Assembly: GCF_040054535.1 (NCBI RefSeq) | Contig: NC_090777.1 | Coordinates: 12,497,001 to 12,561,000 of the forward strand | Direction of reading: 5' to 3' | Length of the DNA stretch: 64,000 nucleotides | From: Antennarius striatus | Lineage: Eukaryota > Chordata > Actinopteri > Lophiiformes > Antennariidae | Shown: in pieces, positions 1 through 29,498 of the stretch | Numbering within the stretch: the stretch's first letter is position 1 | Layout of the letters: each line of letters starts with the position of its first letter | The notes under the pieces: model-generated | The model's database searches: none | What the model saw: only the letters and a program-made list of their open reading frames with translations | What the model was told of the DNA's origin: nothing | Made by a program: the position numbers and the translations under genes

Positions 1-410
1 TGGACAGGATACCGAGGGATACCTTCTAGTTGTCGAAGGAGGTTTAGGTGTTTTCTTTATGCTCTTTTCAAACCTGGATAGAAAAAGAATCGCACTCGGG
101 AGAACCGATCACTTTTGCATCGGTAATTAGGAGAGGACTGCCTCCTTGGAGCGAACGGCAGACGCATCTGACCGACTGGGGTGGGGGGATACTTGGATGG
201 AGAGAGGGCAGCAGTGAGGGCTTGAGAGAGCGGCTTACCGTGCTCGGGTAGGAGGGAGGGAGACCGGGCAGTTTGAAGGAGCCTGGAGCGGCGCGGCGGC
301 TCCATGCGCGGCTCCTGCCGGGACAGAGCGCCCAGAGCCCAGCCGGAGCGTCTCCACTGCCGCGCGTAGAACCCCGGGCTTCAGGACGGCGGCCAGTTTG
401 GAAGTTTTTG
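1..410 (+). promoter_or_regulatory. tmem240: tmem240 5' leader and proximal upstream region
   Basis: This GC-rich stretch, richest at about 280-400, directly precedes the conserved start codon and probably contains the 5' UTR. No TATA box is obvious. Short open frames here in several phases look like by-products of GC-rich sequence. Where transcription starts cannot be seen from sequence alone. Confidence 0.4.
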
Positions 411-18571
<18,161 letters not shown>

Positions 18572-19472
18572 CTCTAAAAAACAAAACAACAGCAACAAAA
18601 CTATGCCCAGTCACCTGAAACCACTTCTACTCTCCTCACCAAGACCCTTTTCCCACCTTCCCAATCTCTTCCTTGGCCAACTGTTGCCTCAGAAAACCTG
18701 GAAAACTGCCCTCCTAATTTTCATAACATTGGCCCCCTGAAACTTCCATGACTGGACTTTCTTAAGACTAAACTTGTTCCGTCAGCACTAAACAAATCCC
18801 AAACTGGAGCAAGATGACAAATATTTGTTTCCATTGAAATCTTGTCTGATGTCCATGTCCACCATTGTTAGAGGAGAAGAAAAAAACATTTTTAAGGGTG
18901 TTTTTCTTGTATAGAGACATTTTCTGTGTTCATTGTTAAATCGGCATGCTCTTTTAGAACAGGGTAAGATGTGGGCAGTGTGTGGAACGGGGCAGCAAGA
19001 TGGGTGTGAGGTTTTTTTTCTGTAATGGGTGGGAGTGGGACAAATTTGGTGTTGGGAGGGGGTGAGTGAGAATGTTGGGCGTGTGGGTTTTTGTGATGGT
19101 TAGATTGCTGCTTCTGTAAATAGATATAAATATGGACAAGAGGGATTAACTGTCTTTAAAGGGGTGTGTGGGGGATTTCTGTGATTAATAGGAAACCTGA
19201 TGAGGGACTGTGTGTAAAGATTAGAGGAATGGAACAGAAAGACGAGTTTGCTTGGAAACTGGATGTGAAACAATGTGATTTCTGCTAAAACACAGATTAA
19301 TTAGCTTTGTTACTTAGTGAATTAACTGAATGTATTAATTTTTCCTGTAAATATGTGAGGGGGAGGGGAGCTTGCACGGTTGTGGTCGGGGTTCTCTTTG
19401 CTAAGTCGTCATTTTTTAGTGGAGACAGATGGCGAAATAATACCCAGCCTAGATGAGTCAGTTCAACACACG

Positions 19473-19479
<7 letters not shown>

Positions 19480-19546
<67 letters not shown>
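19480..19546. repeat. (CA)n microsatellite
   Basis: CA repeats with a short CG-containing start, in the presumed tmem240 3' UTR. Confidence 0.95.
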
Positions 19547-19547
<1 letters not shown>

Positions 19548-19709
19548 CACCATCTTCCCCACACTGTGCTTAACAACAGTTCAATTTTCTTCATCCAATT
19601 CTCTCACTTATCAACAGCAACCAGCCTATCAGCAGAGGGAACCCCCGCCCAACCCCCCCTCATCCTCTCTCTCCAGACATTGCTGTTGTGAGGATGAAAT
19701 GTCTGTTTT

Positions 19710-19715
19710 ATTAAA
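19710..19715 (+). terminator. tmem240: candidate tmem240 poly(A) signal ATTAAA
   Basis: ATTAAA is followed about 28 bases later by a GT-rich stretch (TGATGTTTGATTGTGTC, about 19744-19760), the usual layout for a cleavage site. It would give a 3' UTR of about 1.15 kb that includes a (CA)n tract at 19480-19546. An AATAAA at 20105 is an alternative. Confidence 0.4.
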
Positions 19716-19764
19716 AGTGCCATTGAAGCACAACAGTGACCTCTGATGTTTGATTGTGTCATTC

Positions 19765-21200
19765 CAATCACATGAACAACAAGAACACACTCTCACAGCG
19801 AGAGGTCGTTCCAGAGCAGCAACATCTGATTATACACAGGTCCTGCTGACAACCTCAACTCAGTTGATTGTAATTCAAATAGATATTTTATAGTCACCAA
19901 CTAACACCACCTCTGAAATGACTAACAATGACACTGACATTCTGATTAGATGGAGAACAACCCTCCACTATTATCCACTGGAACATCAGGAAACATCACA
20001 GGAACAGTTTTACAAATCTGATAAAGTTATTAAGATGGTAACTAATCCTAAAATGGACATTGTTAATATTTCTGATTCTCTGAATTTTTTAAAAGCTGAG
20101 TCAATAAAAATGTGAATAATACTTCCTGGAGCCTAAAAGGACCAGTCAACGACGTGAAAGTCAAAGATTTTAATATTACACAAATGTAAACTGACAAATA
20201 AAATGTCCGGCCTGAGGAGGAACAACTGAATATTCAGCTGTTTGTGAGAATTGATTTAAACAGTTAATGGCTTCAATGGCTGATCAGTATGCAGAAACAT
20301 GTTAAACTGTTGAACATCATCAGAAGCTTGTCAAATTCTAGCACCTTAGTTTAACTCTACGAATTATCTACTCAGTGATTCACAGCGGCTCTCAAAACTG
20401 TCCTAAAACCTAGAAGTTAACCATTGTTCTCCAGAATTGTTTTCTGTAAATTTAACTGATGACAAAAATGAAATTATGTGGTTGATCACTTTTGTGACAA
20501 ACAACTCAGTTTAGCAACATTTAAGAGGTATAAATATTATTTTCTTTGCTTTTTAACATGCAGTTAAGATCAACATTCACCTGAATTTAATTTAAAGCAC
20601 TGTAAGATGAGCAGCAGCAGACAAACTCATCATCTTATGCGCTTTTAGTGAAAAAAAGTTCCTGTGGATTAAGTGTAAGACTGTCGGATCAATAAAACAG
20701 ATGGAAATACAAATCAAAATGTCTCGATTAAAGATTGTTATTCGTTGAGAGCGGGTGTTAACTGCACCGGTGATGTTGTCATGAAGTCCCAGCGAAGAAC
20801 TGTTCTTAAAGAACCACTGCAGACATTGAATTCAAGCCAGAACTAATCAGCAAGCATAGGAGGATGTCCCATTTGAGGACAAATTTTCAGAATGTCAGAT
20901 ACATACAGACAAAATATCAATGAAGACAACAGATGAGAAAGAAAGAAAGCCAGAAAAAAAATCAAGACAAATATCATTCATTCAGAAATTTGTGGTGCAA
21001 AATAAAATACCTTAATCTTGAAATTACTACGTGAATCGAACATCAGACAGAATCAAAGTGAATGAAGCTGGCGTGTCGAAGAAATTCAGCAGCTCTTTGT
21101 ATACAGAAGTACTTTGATACATATACAAAGAAATCATGTAATTGGATCAGAACTGGACGGAGGTTTGTCTTCACCGCCTGTCTTCTGTGTGTGTGAAGGT
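19765..21200. other. intergenic interval between convergent tmem240 and atad3 remnant
   Basis: I see no gene, RNA or transposon end here. The sequence is AT-rich and unique-looking. The 3' end of the atad3 remnant lies at about 21200; its original stop codon cannot be located with certainty. Confidence 0.5.
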
Positions 21201-21206
21201 GAGTCC

Positions 21207-22934
21207 TCAGGGAGTCTGGGTCCAGCTTCTTCAGAGCTGGGAATCTGAGCAGACGCTGATTGGACTCTCGAGTTCCTCTGCCTGCAGTGACACAACAGCC
21301 TCATTGTCGACCTTCTCTTCCATGTTAGCAGCAGCTGCTCAGTTTGTCTTGTCGGTGATTTCATGCTCTACAGCCTTTTCTCCTTCTGCAGTAGTTGTTC
21401 TGGCCTTCACTTCTTCATCAACAACCTCAGTCGTCTCAGGCTGTTCCACATCTACCGTAGTCACCGTATCGACCTCCTGGGTTGTTAGGACAACGGCTTC
21501 CTTGTCAGCATCCTTAGTAGTGTTGGGTTGTTCCACGTCTACTGTTGCCACCGGATACGACTCCTAAGTTTGTAGGACTTATGCCTCCTTGGCAACAACT
21601 TCAGTCGTCTCAAGTTGTTTCATGTCTCCAGTACCCACTATGTTTGTCTCCTGGGTTGTTAGGACGCTTGTTTCCTTTGCAGCAATCTGTGAAGCCAGGA
21701 TCTCACCTTCTGAAGTAAACTCAGGGATAGAAATCTAATTGACATTGAGTTCTTCTGAAGCTGAGACCTCTGTTATTATGGTTTCAGCTGCCTTGGTAAC
21801 AGCTTCGGTTGTCACAGCTTCAACTTCCGTAACAACCACAGTACTGTCAAACTCCTTGCCCACATTTATCACTACATCCTAAATCTCTTTGGCAACATCT
21901 GAAGTTGCAGAATCTCTCTCCCCTTCCTCCACTTTTACAGAATTACTTTCCATCATTTCAAACTTCTTGGTATCGGCTCCTGCACCCTCCTCTTCCTCCT
22001 GTCTGATTGTTGCTATAGTATCAGCCACCTTTGCCAAATCCTTTGTTATTTCTTCACTATGTTTTACGATGTTTATTATGGACGCCATCCCTTTAGCATC
22101 CTCATTTGAAAGTCGCTCTCCAACCGGTGCAGCATCAGTCGCTCTTTCCTCTACAGCTTTAGTGCTTTCAGTTTCTACACCATCGACAGACACGGCTGCT
22201 GGCTTTGTGTCACCGGACACCACAACCTCTGGAGCCTCTGGCTCCTGTACGATATTAACATCTGATGCCTTCTCTAGGGCAACAGCTGGAACTGAGCTTT
22301 CCAAGTGTGTATTTTCTTCCACGACTACTTCTGTGACTTTAGTCTCTTGAACAACAGGATCAGTACTTCACTGTTCTCTAGTCATGGCAGCAGTTTCTGT
22401 GTCACTGGAAGCTGATATACCGCCAGCCTCTTTAAGCTCCCTGACTCCAGGAAGGACAGTGTCGGTAGCTATAACTGTTCCTAGCATCTCCTCAGTCAGA
22501 TCCTCCCCTGTCAACACCTCCTGCAGCGATGGGACAGCAGTATTTTTCTCAAAAACGGTTTCAACTGTTCCTCCATTTACCTCAGCAACATCCCTTTCCT
22601 TGACCAAAATGTTTTTTCTTTGGCAGTAACCTTTGTCTCTACCTCTGAAGGCAGAGTGGCTTCTTCTGCTCCTGCTGTTTCTCACAACCTCCAGAACTGG
22701 AAAGACTTGTGCAGCCGAGGTTTAATTTCTAGAGTGTTCATGTAAATCGGCTTCCTGGGGTGCCTTCTCCACAGCCATTTCCTTAGGGAGGAGGACGCCG
22801 ACCTTCCCAACCCCCGTACCTGCTTCTGTCAGTAGCCAATCCATTTTCTGTGCATGCTGCTTGATGGCATCATCAGCTCTTGAGTCCATCATCACTTCAG
22901 TCAAAATTCCATCTTCAGATGAGTATGCAACAAC
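21207..22934 (-). pseudogene. atad3: atad3 remnant, last exon with a long acidic C-terminal extension
   Basis: The exon starts [20 protein letters not shown] after an AAG acceptor, the normal ATAD3 end (AYxSEDGVLTEAMMDxRV...QQKMxWL). The same frame then runs on for more than 500 codons, rich in Glu, Val, Thr and Ala. In-frame stops are at 22722, 22368, 21879, 21735, 21579, 21564, 21339, 21231 and 21207 (lowest base of each), with no net frameshift. Human ATAD3A ends soon after the QQKM block, so the extension is unlike the human protein. Part of it is an 87-bp tandem repeat. It was probably coding until fairly recently. Confidence 0.75.
21405..21665 (-). repeat. 87-bp (29-codon) tandem repeat, three units
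   Basis: Units start at 21665, 21578 and 21491 on the minus strand, exactly 87 bp apart. The codon theme is VLTTQE..., VDVEQPETTEVV, KEA. Unit 2 has TAG where units 1 and 3 have CAG (TTQE), so that stop is a derived C-to-T change. Confidence 0.85.
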
Positions 22935-23439
22935 CTTCCAGGAAAACAAATTGAATACATGGTTGGCATTGGATTTGAAATCAAATTCATATTTGAAATG
23001 AGATTCACATTTTGTGTCAAAAGGTTTTTGTACTTACCTGCCAGGTGACGCCAAGTTTGGAGATTTCCCGACAGTTATATGCCTTCGACTCTCTTTGCAA
23101 TGTCTGAACATTTTTGTCCATAGTGGAACTGAGCCAACTTTAATCTCCTGTCATTGGATACAGAATAAAGCACAGGAGATTCGTACAGTAAATCAGTGTC
23201 AACACTGACCATTTGTTGTTTCAGTTAACCAACAGACTTGGCTCTGACTTGTGCGTTACATTCTGAGGACTTAAATATCATTTCATGAAAAGAAAAGAGT
23301 TTCAGGTGTGAACACATTATATACACCACTATGCAACTTGAGCTAGCAGCACAACATCTAGGTTCTGATGTTTTCATTTTCAATTCACCTCCAGCAGGGA
23401 GCAGCAACAACAATTTGTGCTGGGTCCTGAAGTGGCAGA

Positions 23440-23589
23440 ACCCAGCACAAATTTATCAAAATACTGGCGCACCACTCATTCCCTCTCCTCCAGGCTTGGT
23501 AAGGCAAAGATAACAATCTCATCAATATGATCCTTAATGGCCCAATGGAACTCTTCTGGTTGATTATTAGCAAGCACCAGCATGAACAT
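23440..23589 (-). pseudogene. atad3: atad3 remnant, second half of the AAA module
   Basis: Reads [36 protein letters not shown], then TGA at 23476-23478, then VVRQYFDKFVLGSATSG. This matches the ATAD3 sensor region [20 protein letters not shown]. The stop replaces an Arg codon (CGA to TGA is one step). The neighbouring piece at about 23670-23745 reads ISE, one extra base, then DLTATLNAFLYRT. Confidence 0.82.
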
Positions 23590-23818
23590 GAGGAGATAAT
23601 ATACCAGTACTTAAACTTGACCTGTGACCTTTTCATATCCAGACGTGCTGAGTGTCAAACATGAGATCCTTGCTTGTTGCTGTGCTCCCTGGTGCGGTAG
23701 AGGAAGGCATTGAGTGTAGCTGTTAGGTCCTTCCGAGATGCAAAAACCATGACTCATGAATATATGATTAAACCACTGGGCAGCATCACCATGCATACAG
23801 CACTGCAGCTGAACTCAC

Positions 23819-23865
23819 TGTGGATTGCTTGGAATGGATCAGCTTCATCTACAAACAGCAAGAGA
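23819..23865 (-). pseudogene. atad3: atad3 remnant, Walker B exon
   Basis: After CCCTGCAG it reads LLLFVDEADPFQAIHS and meets a GTGAGT donor at 23818. LLLFVDEAD is the Walker B motif with its catalytic Glu intact; the following AFLRKR of the family has decayed to PFQAIH. Confidence 0.8.
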
Positions 23866-24045
23866 CTGCAGGGAATCAGAGAAAATCAAAGAGAATCTGT
23901 TTAAGAACAGTCATTTAGTGCTTTTAATGTAATTAGCAGGTTTGTGTGCTGCACAACATCCAGGGCAACATTTAAAAGCTTATATTAATTTTAGTACTGA
24001 TACAGTGAGTGTTACTGCAGCAAATGAATATGGCAGACCATTGGC

Positions 24046-24163
24046 CACTGGTGCTGGCCCAGTCGAACACTTTGTGCATGTCAGTGACTCCATCACTCCC
24101 CATGGGCACTACGTCCACACCTGTCATGATGGCATAATCCATCCATGAATGAAGAGCCAGTTT
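24046..24163 (-). pseudogene. atad3: atad3 remnant, exon after Walker A
   Basis: After a TTTCAG acceptor it reads [20 protein letters not shown], then [19 protein letters not shown]. This is the ATAD3 block [36 protein letters not shown], still in one frame. The 3' border is not clear. Confidence 0.85.
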
Positions 24164-24383
24164 CTGAAAGGTAATAAAAAGAGATTAGTCCAAAATATAA
24201 TCTACTAAAGACATAAATATGACTACTTCTTTAAATTGCTGGGCATACATTGCATAATTCTCTGTCACCCATCTACTAAAGCCAACTATTAAGAAAACCG
24301 AATAAGAATAAAATAAGTAAAAATGAAAATGAAAAGGCCTCTGACCTAATCATACCGTCCCTCGGCAAAGAATGCTTTCCCAG

Positions 24384-24486
24384 TTCCAGGCGGTCCTTAC
24401 ATCAGGATGTTTCTGTACAGGCCTTCATTCTGCCTGGTGTTGCACGTGGCAATGGCAATGTCTCTCACACGTGCCTCCAAGGCTGC
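24384..24486 (-). pseudogene. atad3: atad3 remnant, Walker A exon with a stop before the P-loop
   Basis: Reads [28 protein letters not shown], then TAA at 24397-24399, then GPPGTGKAFFAE. In ATAD3 the residue at the stop is Tyr (NILMYGPPGTGK), one base from TAA. The P-loop GPPGTGK itself is preserved, but the usual Thr after the Lys is Ala. The donor expected after FAK is absent: GAG is followed by GGACGG instead of GT. Confidence 0.88.
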
Positions 24487-24753
24487 CTGCATGATCCAGA
24501 ACAAGATTTCGGCATATTTTTCAGTTGAAATCAAGAATGTGATTAATGAGATATCAACAGGACAAAATCCAAAAGCTGTTAATGCCTCAAATTGAGCACC
24601 ACGTCTTCTAATGGATCCTGTGGTCTGCTTCTCAGACGTCTGAAGGTCTGCAAAATGATGAAAACAGAGAGAATTACTGTACTGAGTGACTTGTTTTAGC
24701 AGAAACACATCAACCACTTGGAATCTGACAGATTATACACATAATATAGTGAA

Positions 24754-24757
<4 letters not shown>

Positions 24758-24802
<45 letters not shown>
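24758..24802. repeat. (AAT)n microsatellite
   Basis: About 45 bp of AAT repeats in an intron of the atad3 remnant. Confidence 0.95.
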
Positions 24803-24803
<1 letters not shown>

Positions 24804-25298
24804 TATAAAATTTGATTTTATTTTCAAATAGTTGTGCAAGTTTTATAATACTAGTGATCAATATTTTGCTCCTAAAGACACAATTCAAATATTTACTTGT
24901 ATATTTATGAATTTTGTAGAAAAATTGTTGAAGCATCCTTGAACAGCCATGGACTATCAATACAAACACTTGATTGGTAAAACCTTTATAATTTGATCAA
25001 ATATTATAATTTTTTACTTGTGCTGTACAATTTCTCTCACATTCAGTATATTTGATGTGATTTGCTCAATATCCTGTAGATGGTACACCAATAAACAAAT
25101 CCACTTCAACAAGTTTCTAGTCCAGAATTGAGTTTGATTACTGTGTAGCTAGGGTCACACACACTGAACAGTCTCCTGTGGATGAATCACACGCTCACAT
25201 CCTACACGTATCGCATTCTTGTACAGATGATATCGGTTGGATTTCCACCCTTCTACTATGTACATGTTAAAAACATGAAAACTACTATACGGTTTTAC

Positions 25299-25454
25299 CT
25301 TGATTGGGTGCTTGATGGCCTCTGCCACAGTTAACCTGCAGGTCTCTTGGACCAGAGAGGGTTTTCCGAGGCGAGACTCCATGTCACGTCCAGCTACTGC
25401 TGTGGCATTTCTGTAAGAATACACTCCTGCTGCCAACAGCGTCAAACCGGCTAC
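25299..25454 (-). pseudogene. atad3: atad3 remnant, membrane-segment exon
   Basis: A clean 52-codon exon between CCCCACAG and GTAAAA. It begins [20 protein letters not shown], the ATAD3 membrane segment, and ends [13 protein letters not shown], matching the family block [13 protein letters not shown]...EALKHPI. No defect inside this exon. Confidence 0.88.
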
Positions 25455-25658
25455 CTGTGGGGGACAAAGAAAACACACATTTTCTGGCATGTTGTATGGT
25501 GTATCAAAATATGAAAATCAGCGCTTCCAGACGACTTTGGTTACCTACAAAACCTACAAGGGTTTTTTTAACAGCTCTCTACAGCAGAGGTACACAGGAA
25601 GACAACATGTCAGGTTGCTTTAAGCGTCAACGGAAGCAACAATGAATTTTTCTCTCAC

Positions 25659-25825
25659 GTTATACATTCTAGGACAGTCTGTCTGTGTTCAGCAGCTTTG
25701 AGGTGGATCTGTTTCCTGATCAGGTCTGCGCTCTCACGCTCCACCTGACCATGGGCTTCGGGCATCCGCTTCAGTTCGAAGAAGGTCACTCTTGTGTCTC
25801 AGTTCCATTTCATGTTCAACTGTCA
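25659..25825 (-). pseudogene. atad3: atad3 remnant, end of the coiled-coil region, frameshifted
   Basis: After a CAG acceptor it reads [22 protein letters not shown], then slips by one base (an extra A in a CGAAGCCC context) and continues in the next frame as [30 protein letters not shown], ending at a GTGAGA donor. These blocks match the EREMELRHK...[13 protein letters not shown] part of ATAD3. The slip would truncate the protein before its membrane segment. Confidence 0.8.
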
Positions 25826-26837
25826 CTGGACAGAAAATGACCGATATTATTATTTACACACTGAATGCTCGGCTCTGAATGCAGAGCCGAGCATTGTTCT
25901 ACTTCTTATCATTCTGGTTTAGCTTAAAGTGTTTTTTCCAGAACTTAATGAAGTTCAGTTTAATGATCCTTATACTAACTTGTCACTAACATTACCAATG
26001 AATGTATTTTAGAATTTGCCATCAAATTCCACATACCTGCTGTATTATACATGTGTCACTTATTCTACTTTATTAATGTCTCTGTCCAACCAGTTATTTT
26101 AATTCTGATCTTAACTATTAACAGGGCATCGCTGTGAAAGTTTGTGTACAGTTAATCAAATGTGTGTAAATAAAACCTAAATCTGTAATCATTAATCATT
26201 GGTGATACAACACTAAAATATTATCACAATGTAATGTCATCGCATGTGTTAAAAAACAACCTCCTCCTAACAAATCCAGCAGACACAACCCATCATTAGC
26301 ATTCATTTCTTGCTGTGTTTCTGGTGACCTCGTGAGGACAGGTCAATAGATCGCTCTCCTTGTCCAGTTTTGTTTCGTCTCCATCATCTCCACAGAAATC
26401 ATCAGAAATCACCTGCTGCCTAGCTTTAGCCAGTAGTGTTTAGCTGGTTTATCACAAGAATATTGTTTCATAGAAGATTAAAAATGATTCTTTTTCCATA
26501 AGAATAAAATCCTCACACCTGCTGTGTTAAATATTCAAACACAAAATATTTTTATACTTTCTCTTGCATTACTTTTTTTTTTTTAACTTTGGTAGATTCA
26601 CACATTAAAAAAGGTCTATTTTTGTCTACGTTGGTGATCAAGTCATTAAAATAAAACCAGTACAGGTGATAATTAGAATAGACAGCCAGTTCGATATAAC
26701 TTGGTTAATTTTTGTCCTCAGAACAAGGCAATCAGAGACTGCAACATCCCGTGACTTACCCTAACCTCTTCCAGGGTAGGTCAGGGTACCCTGAAAGTAG
26801 TACCTGACAAGTGCATAGCTTTGACATTTCAGGGTAG

Positions 26838-29134
26838 GTGAACAAAGGTCCACGTGCGGACCCTGAGACTACACGAGAGACCATCTGTGGGACCACCTCC
26901 GCTCTTCGGACCCAGCACCCGGAGGCGCTTGTCATTATTACCGGTGACTTTAATCACGCCACCTTGGACTCATCTCTCCCCACAATGGTCCAGTGTGTAG
27001 ACTGTCCCACACGGAAGAACAGAACCATTTATCTCTTCTACACTAATGCTAAGGAGGCATACACCGCCACCCCCCTCCCTTCACTAAGTAAATCAGACCA
27101 TAACCTAGTGTACCTACAGCCCACCTACATCCCGCTGGTGAAACGGCAGCTAGCAACAACACGACAGGTCAGGAGGTGGTCCCCGGAAGCAGAGGAGATG
27201 CTGAGGGACTGCTTCCAGACCACCGACTGGGATGTCATCGTGGGCTCACATGGGGAGGACATTGAGGGGGCAGCTCAGTGTTTTACAGATTACATGAACT
27301 TTTGTTTGGACACTGTGGCCCCTGTCAGGACAGTCAGGTGTTACCCCAACAACAAACCATGGGTAACCAAGGAAGTCAAGGCTGTCCTGAACAGGAAGAA
27401 GCGGGCGTTCAGGAGCAAGAACGAGGAGGAGATGAGGAAGGCCCAGCAGGAAGTGAGACTCTGCCTGAGGGAGGCCAAGGAGGTGTACGTGAGGAAGCTG
27501 GAGAAGCAACTGGGGTGAAACCAGGTGCGGGAGGTCTGGAATGGGATGAGAACCATCACCGGACACGGGAAAGGGCGCGGCACTGTGGAGGGGAATAGTG
27601 AACGAACTAATGAACTAAACAGCTTTTTCAATCGGTTCAGCTCCCACCACTCCCTGCAGACCGCTCCACTGATGCTCCCTCCTCCTGTGCTTCGTCTCCT
27701 TCCACCCCTGCCACTTCTCCCGAGCCCACTCCAAGAACTGCGAAGCTCAATGGCCCCACCTCAACCACTGGACTTCCAACTTCGCTACGACCTCCTGCTC
27801 CCACCATGACGGAGACCGTCATCACTGCAGACCTGGTGACGACAACACTGAGGAGGCTCCGTACCTATAAGGCGACTGGACCGGATAAGGTCTCCCCAAG
27901 ACTCCTCTGAGCCTGTGCTTCGGAACTGGTTGACCCCCTGCAGCAATTGTTCAACCTCAGTCTGCGGCTGGGGAGGGTCCCGTCACTTTGGAAGACCTCC
28001 TGCATCGTCCCTGTACCCAAGAAAGGATGCCCTACTGAGCTCAACGACCACCGACCGATCGCTCTTACCTCCCACGTAATGAAGACACTAGAGCGACTGG
28101 TCCTGGAGCTTATGCATCCACAGGTGCAGGGTGGACCCTCTCTAGTTTGCCTATCAGGCCAAGGTTGGGGTTGACGATGCGGTCTTGTACCTCCTCCACC
28201 GCGTGCTCTCATACCTGGACACCGGGGGCTGTGCGGTCAGGGTGCTCTTCTTTGACTTTTCGAGTGCCTTCAACACCATCCAGCCGATACTCCGGCACGA
28301 TAAACTGACCTCCATGGCTGTGGACCCCTACCTCGTGAGCTGGATTACGGACTACCTAATGGACAGACCCCAGTACGTCCGTATGGGGGATTGTTTGTCT
28401 TCTGTGGTGACCAGCAGCACGGGGGCGCCACAGGGGACCGTTCTCTCCCCCATTCTCTTCACCATCTACACATCGGACTTCAAGCACAACTCGGATACAT
28501 GCCATATACAGAAGTACAGCGATGACACTGCGATTGTGGCATGTATCCAGGAGGGTGATGAGGGGGGGTACAGGGCATTGGTGGCTGACTTCGTGGAGTG
28601 GTGCCAACAGAACCAACTCCAGCTCAACGTCTCCAAGACCAAGGAGATGGTGCCTGATTTCCGGCGGGCACCTGCCTCTCCACAACCAGTGATCATCGAA
28701 GGCAGTGAGGTGGAGGTGGTAGAAAACTATAAGTACCTGGGACTGCATCTAGACAGCAGTCCGTAGTTTCCAGTGTGCTGTCATACGCCATTGTGTGTTG
28801 GGGTAGTGGGGCCAGGAAAAGAGATATGGAACGTCTTAACAGACTCATCCGCAGAGCGGGCTCAGAGGTCGGGCTGAGCCTGGACTCTGTGGAGACAGTT
28901 CTAGGGAGCAGGACCATGTCTAAATTCAGGGCCATCATGAAAAACACCACCCACCCCCTGCACACCACCTTCTCCCAGCAGAGGAGCACCTTCAGCGACA
29001 GACTGCTGTCATACAGCACCTCCACAGAGAGGCTGAGGTCCTCCTTCGTGCCATGTGCCATCAGGGGGTACAATGACTCTGTCAGGAGGAGCGGGGGGAG
29101 GTGGCGAGGTCAGCACGTGGTTGATCAGATTTAA
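26838..29134 (+). pseudogene. LINE ORF2 (endonuclease end, reverse transcriptase, C-terminus), broken
   Basis: From 26838 the frame reads through the end of the endonuclease (VIITGDFNHA, SLSKSDHNLVYL) and the linker (NKPWVTKEVKAVLNRKKRAF), then TGA at 27516-27518. Reverse transcriptase blocks follow in changing frames: VPVPKKGCPTELNDHRPIAL, FFDFSSAFNTIQP, GAPQGTVLSPILFTIYTSDF, and the catalytic YSDDT at about 28515-28529. After YKYLGLHLDSS a stretch is missing, and the C-terminal part resumes as YAIVCWGSGARKRDMERLNR and ends SFVPCAIRGYNDS. Several stops and frame changes: not active. Confidence 0.85.
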
Positions 29135-29355
29135 TTTAATTTTATACCATTTATATTTTAATTTTATACTGTTTATATTTTAGTTATAGTTTAGTATATA
29201 AGTCCTGTTAATGCTACATGTGTCTGTTAGTGTAGTGTATGACTTGTGGTATGTCCTGTGATGTCAGTTTCTTTTTCTCATGATGTTTTTCCAGTATTTA
29301 TTCGCTATGTAATAGCTGAGCAGTGGATATGTACAATTTCCTCCGTGATTATTAA

Positions 29356-29357
29356 AT

Positions 29358-29439
<82 letters not shown>

Positions 29440-29498
29440 CATCCATCCATCCATCCATCCATCCATCCATCCATCCATCCATCCATCCATCCATCCAT
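29356..29498. repeat. (ATCT)n then (ATCC)n tail of the LINE
   Basis: About 80 bp of ATCT followed by about 60 bp of ATCC, directly after the LINE 3' end (ATTAAATTCT junction). The Tyr-Leu-Ser-Ile and Ile-His-Pro-Ser frames over it are artefacts. Confidence 0.95.

Larger units (their letters stand above)
26835..29498 (+). mobile_element. LINE (non-LTR retrotransposon), 5'-truncated, microsatellite tail
   Basis: A piece of ORF2 with endonuclease end, reverse transcriptase and C-terminal region, followed by a non-coding 3' end and then (ATCT)n and (ATCC)n. The protein style (GAPQGTVLSP, YSDDT, RLNRLIRRAGS) is that of the Rex1/L2-like group within the CR1 assemblage; the clade is a tentative call. 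It lies in the largest intron of the atad3 remnant, in opposite orientation. A second copy of its 3' end is at 39263. Confidence 0.85.

Noticed and set aside
21405-21665. CRISPR-like array from regularly spaced repeats
   Set aside because: The repeats are contiguous 87-bp coding units without spacers, in a vertebrate genome.
21142-22629. Plus-strand open frames of 80-150 codons across 21142-22629
   Set aside because: They are Ser/Thr/Val-rich mirror frames of the minus-strand atad3 last exon; the minus frame carries the family match and the coding composition.
21207-22722. Stop-codon readthrough or selenocysteine use in the atad3 last exon
   Set aside because: The stops are a mixture of TAA, TAG and TGA, and upstream exons carry frameshifts and a lost donor as well. 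Decay explains all of it.
28356-28748. Minus-strand 130-codon open frame at 28356-28748
   Set aside because: It is antisense to the LINE reverse transcriptase, whose plus frame carries GAPQGTVLSP and YSDDT.
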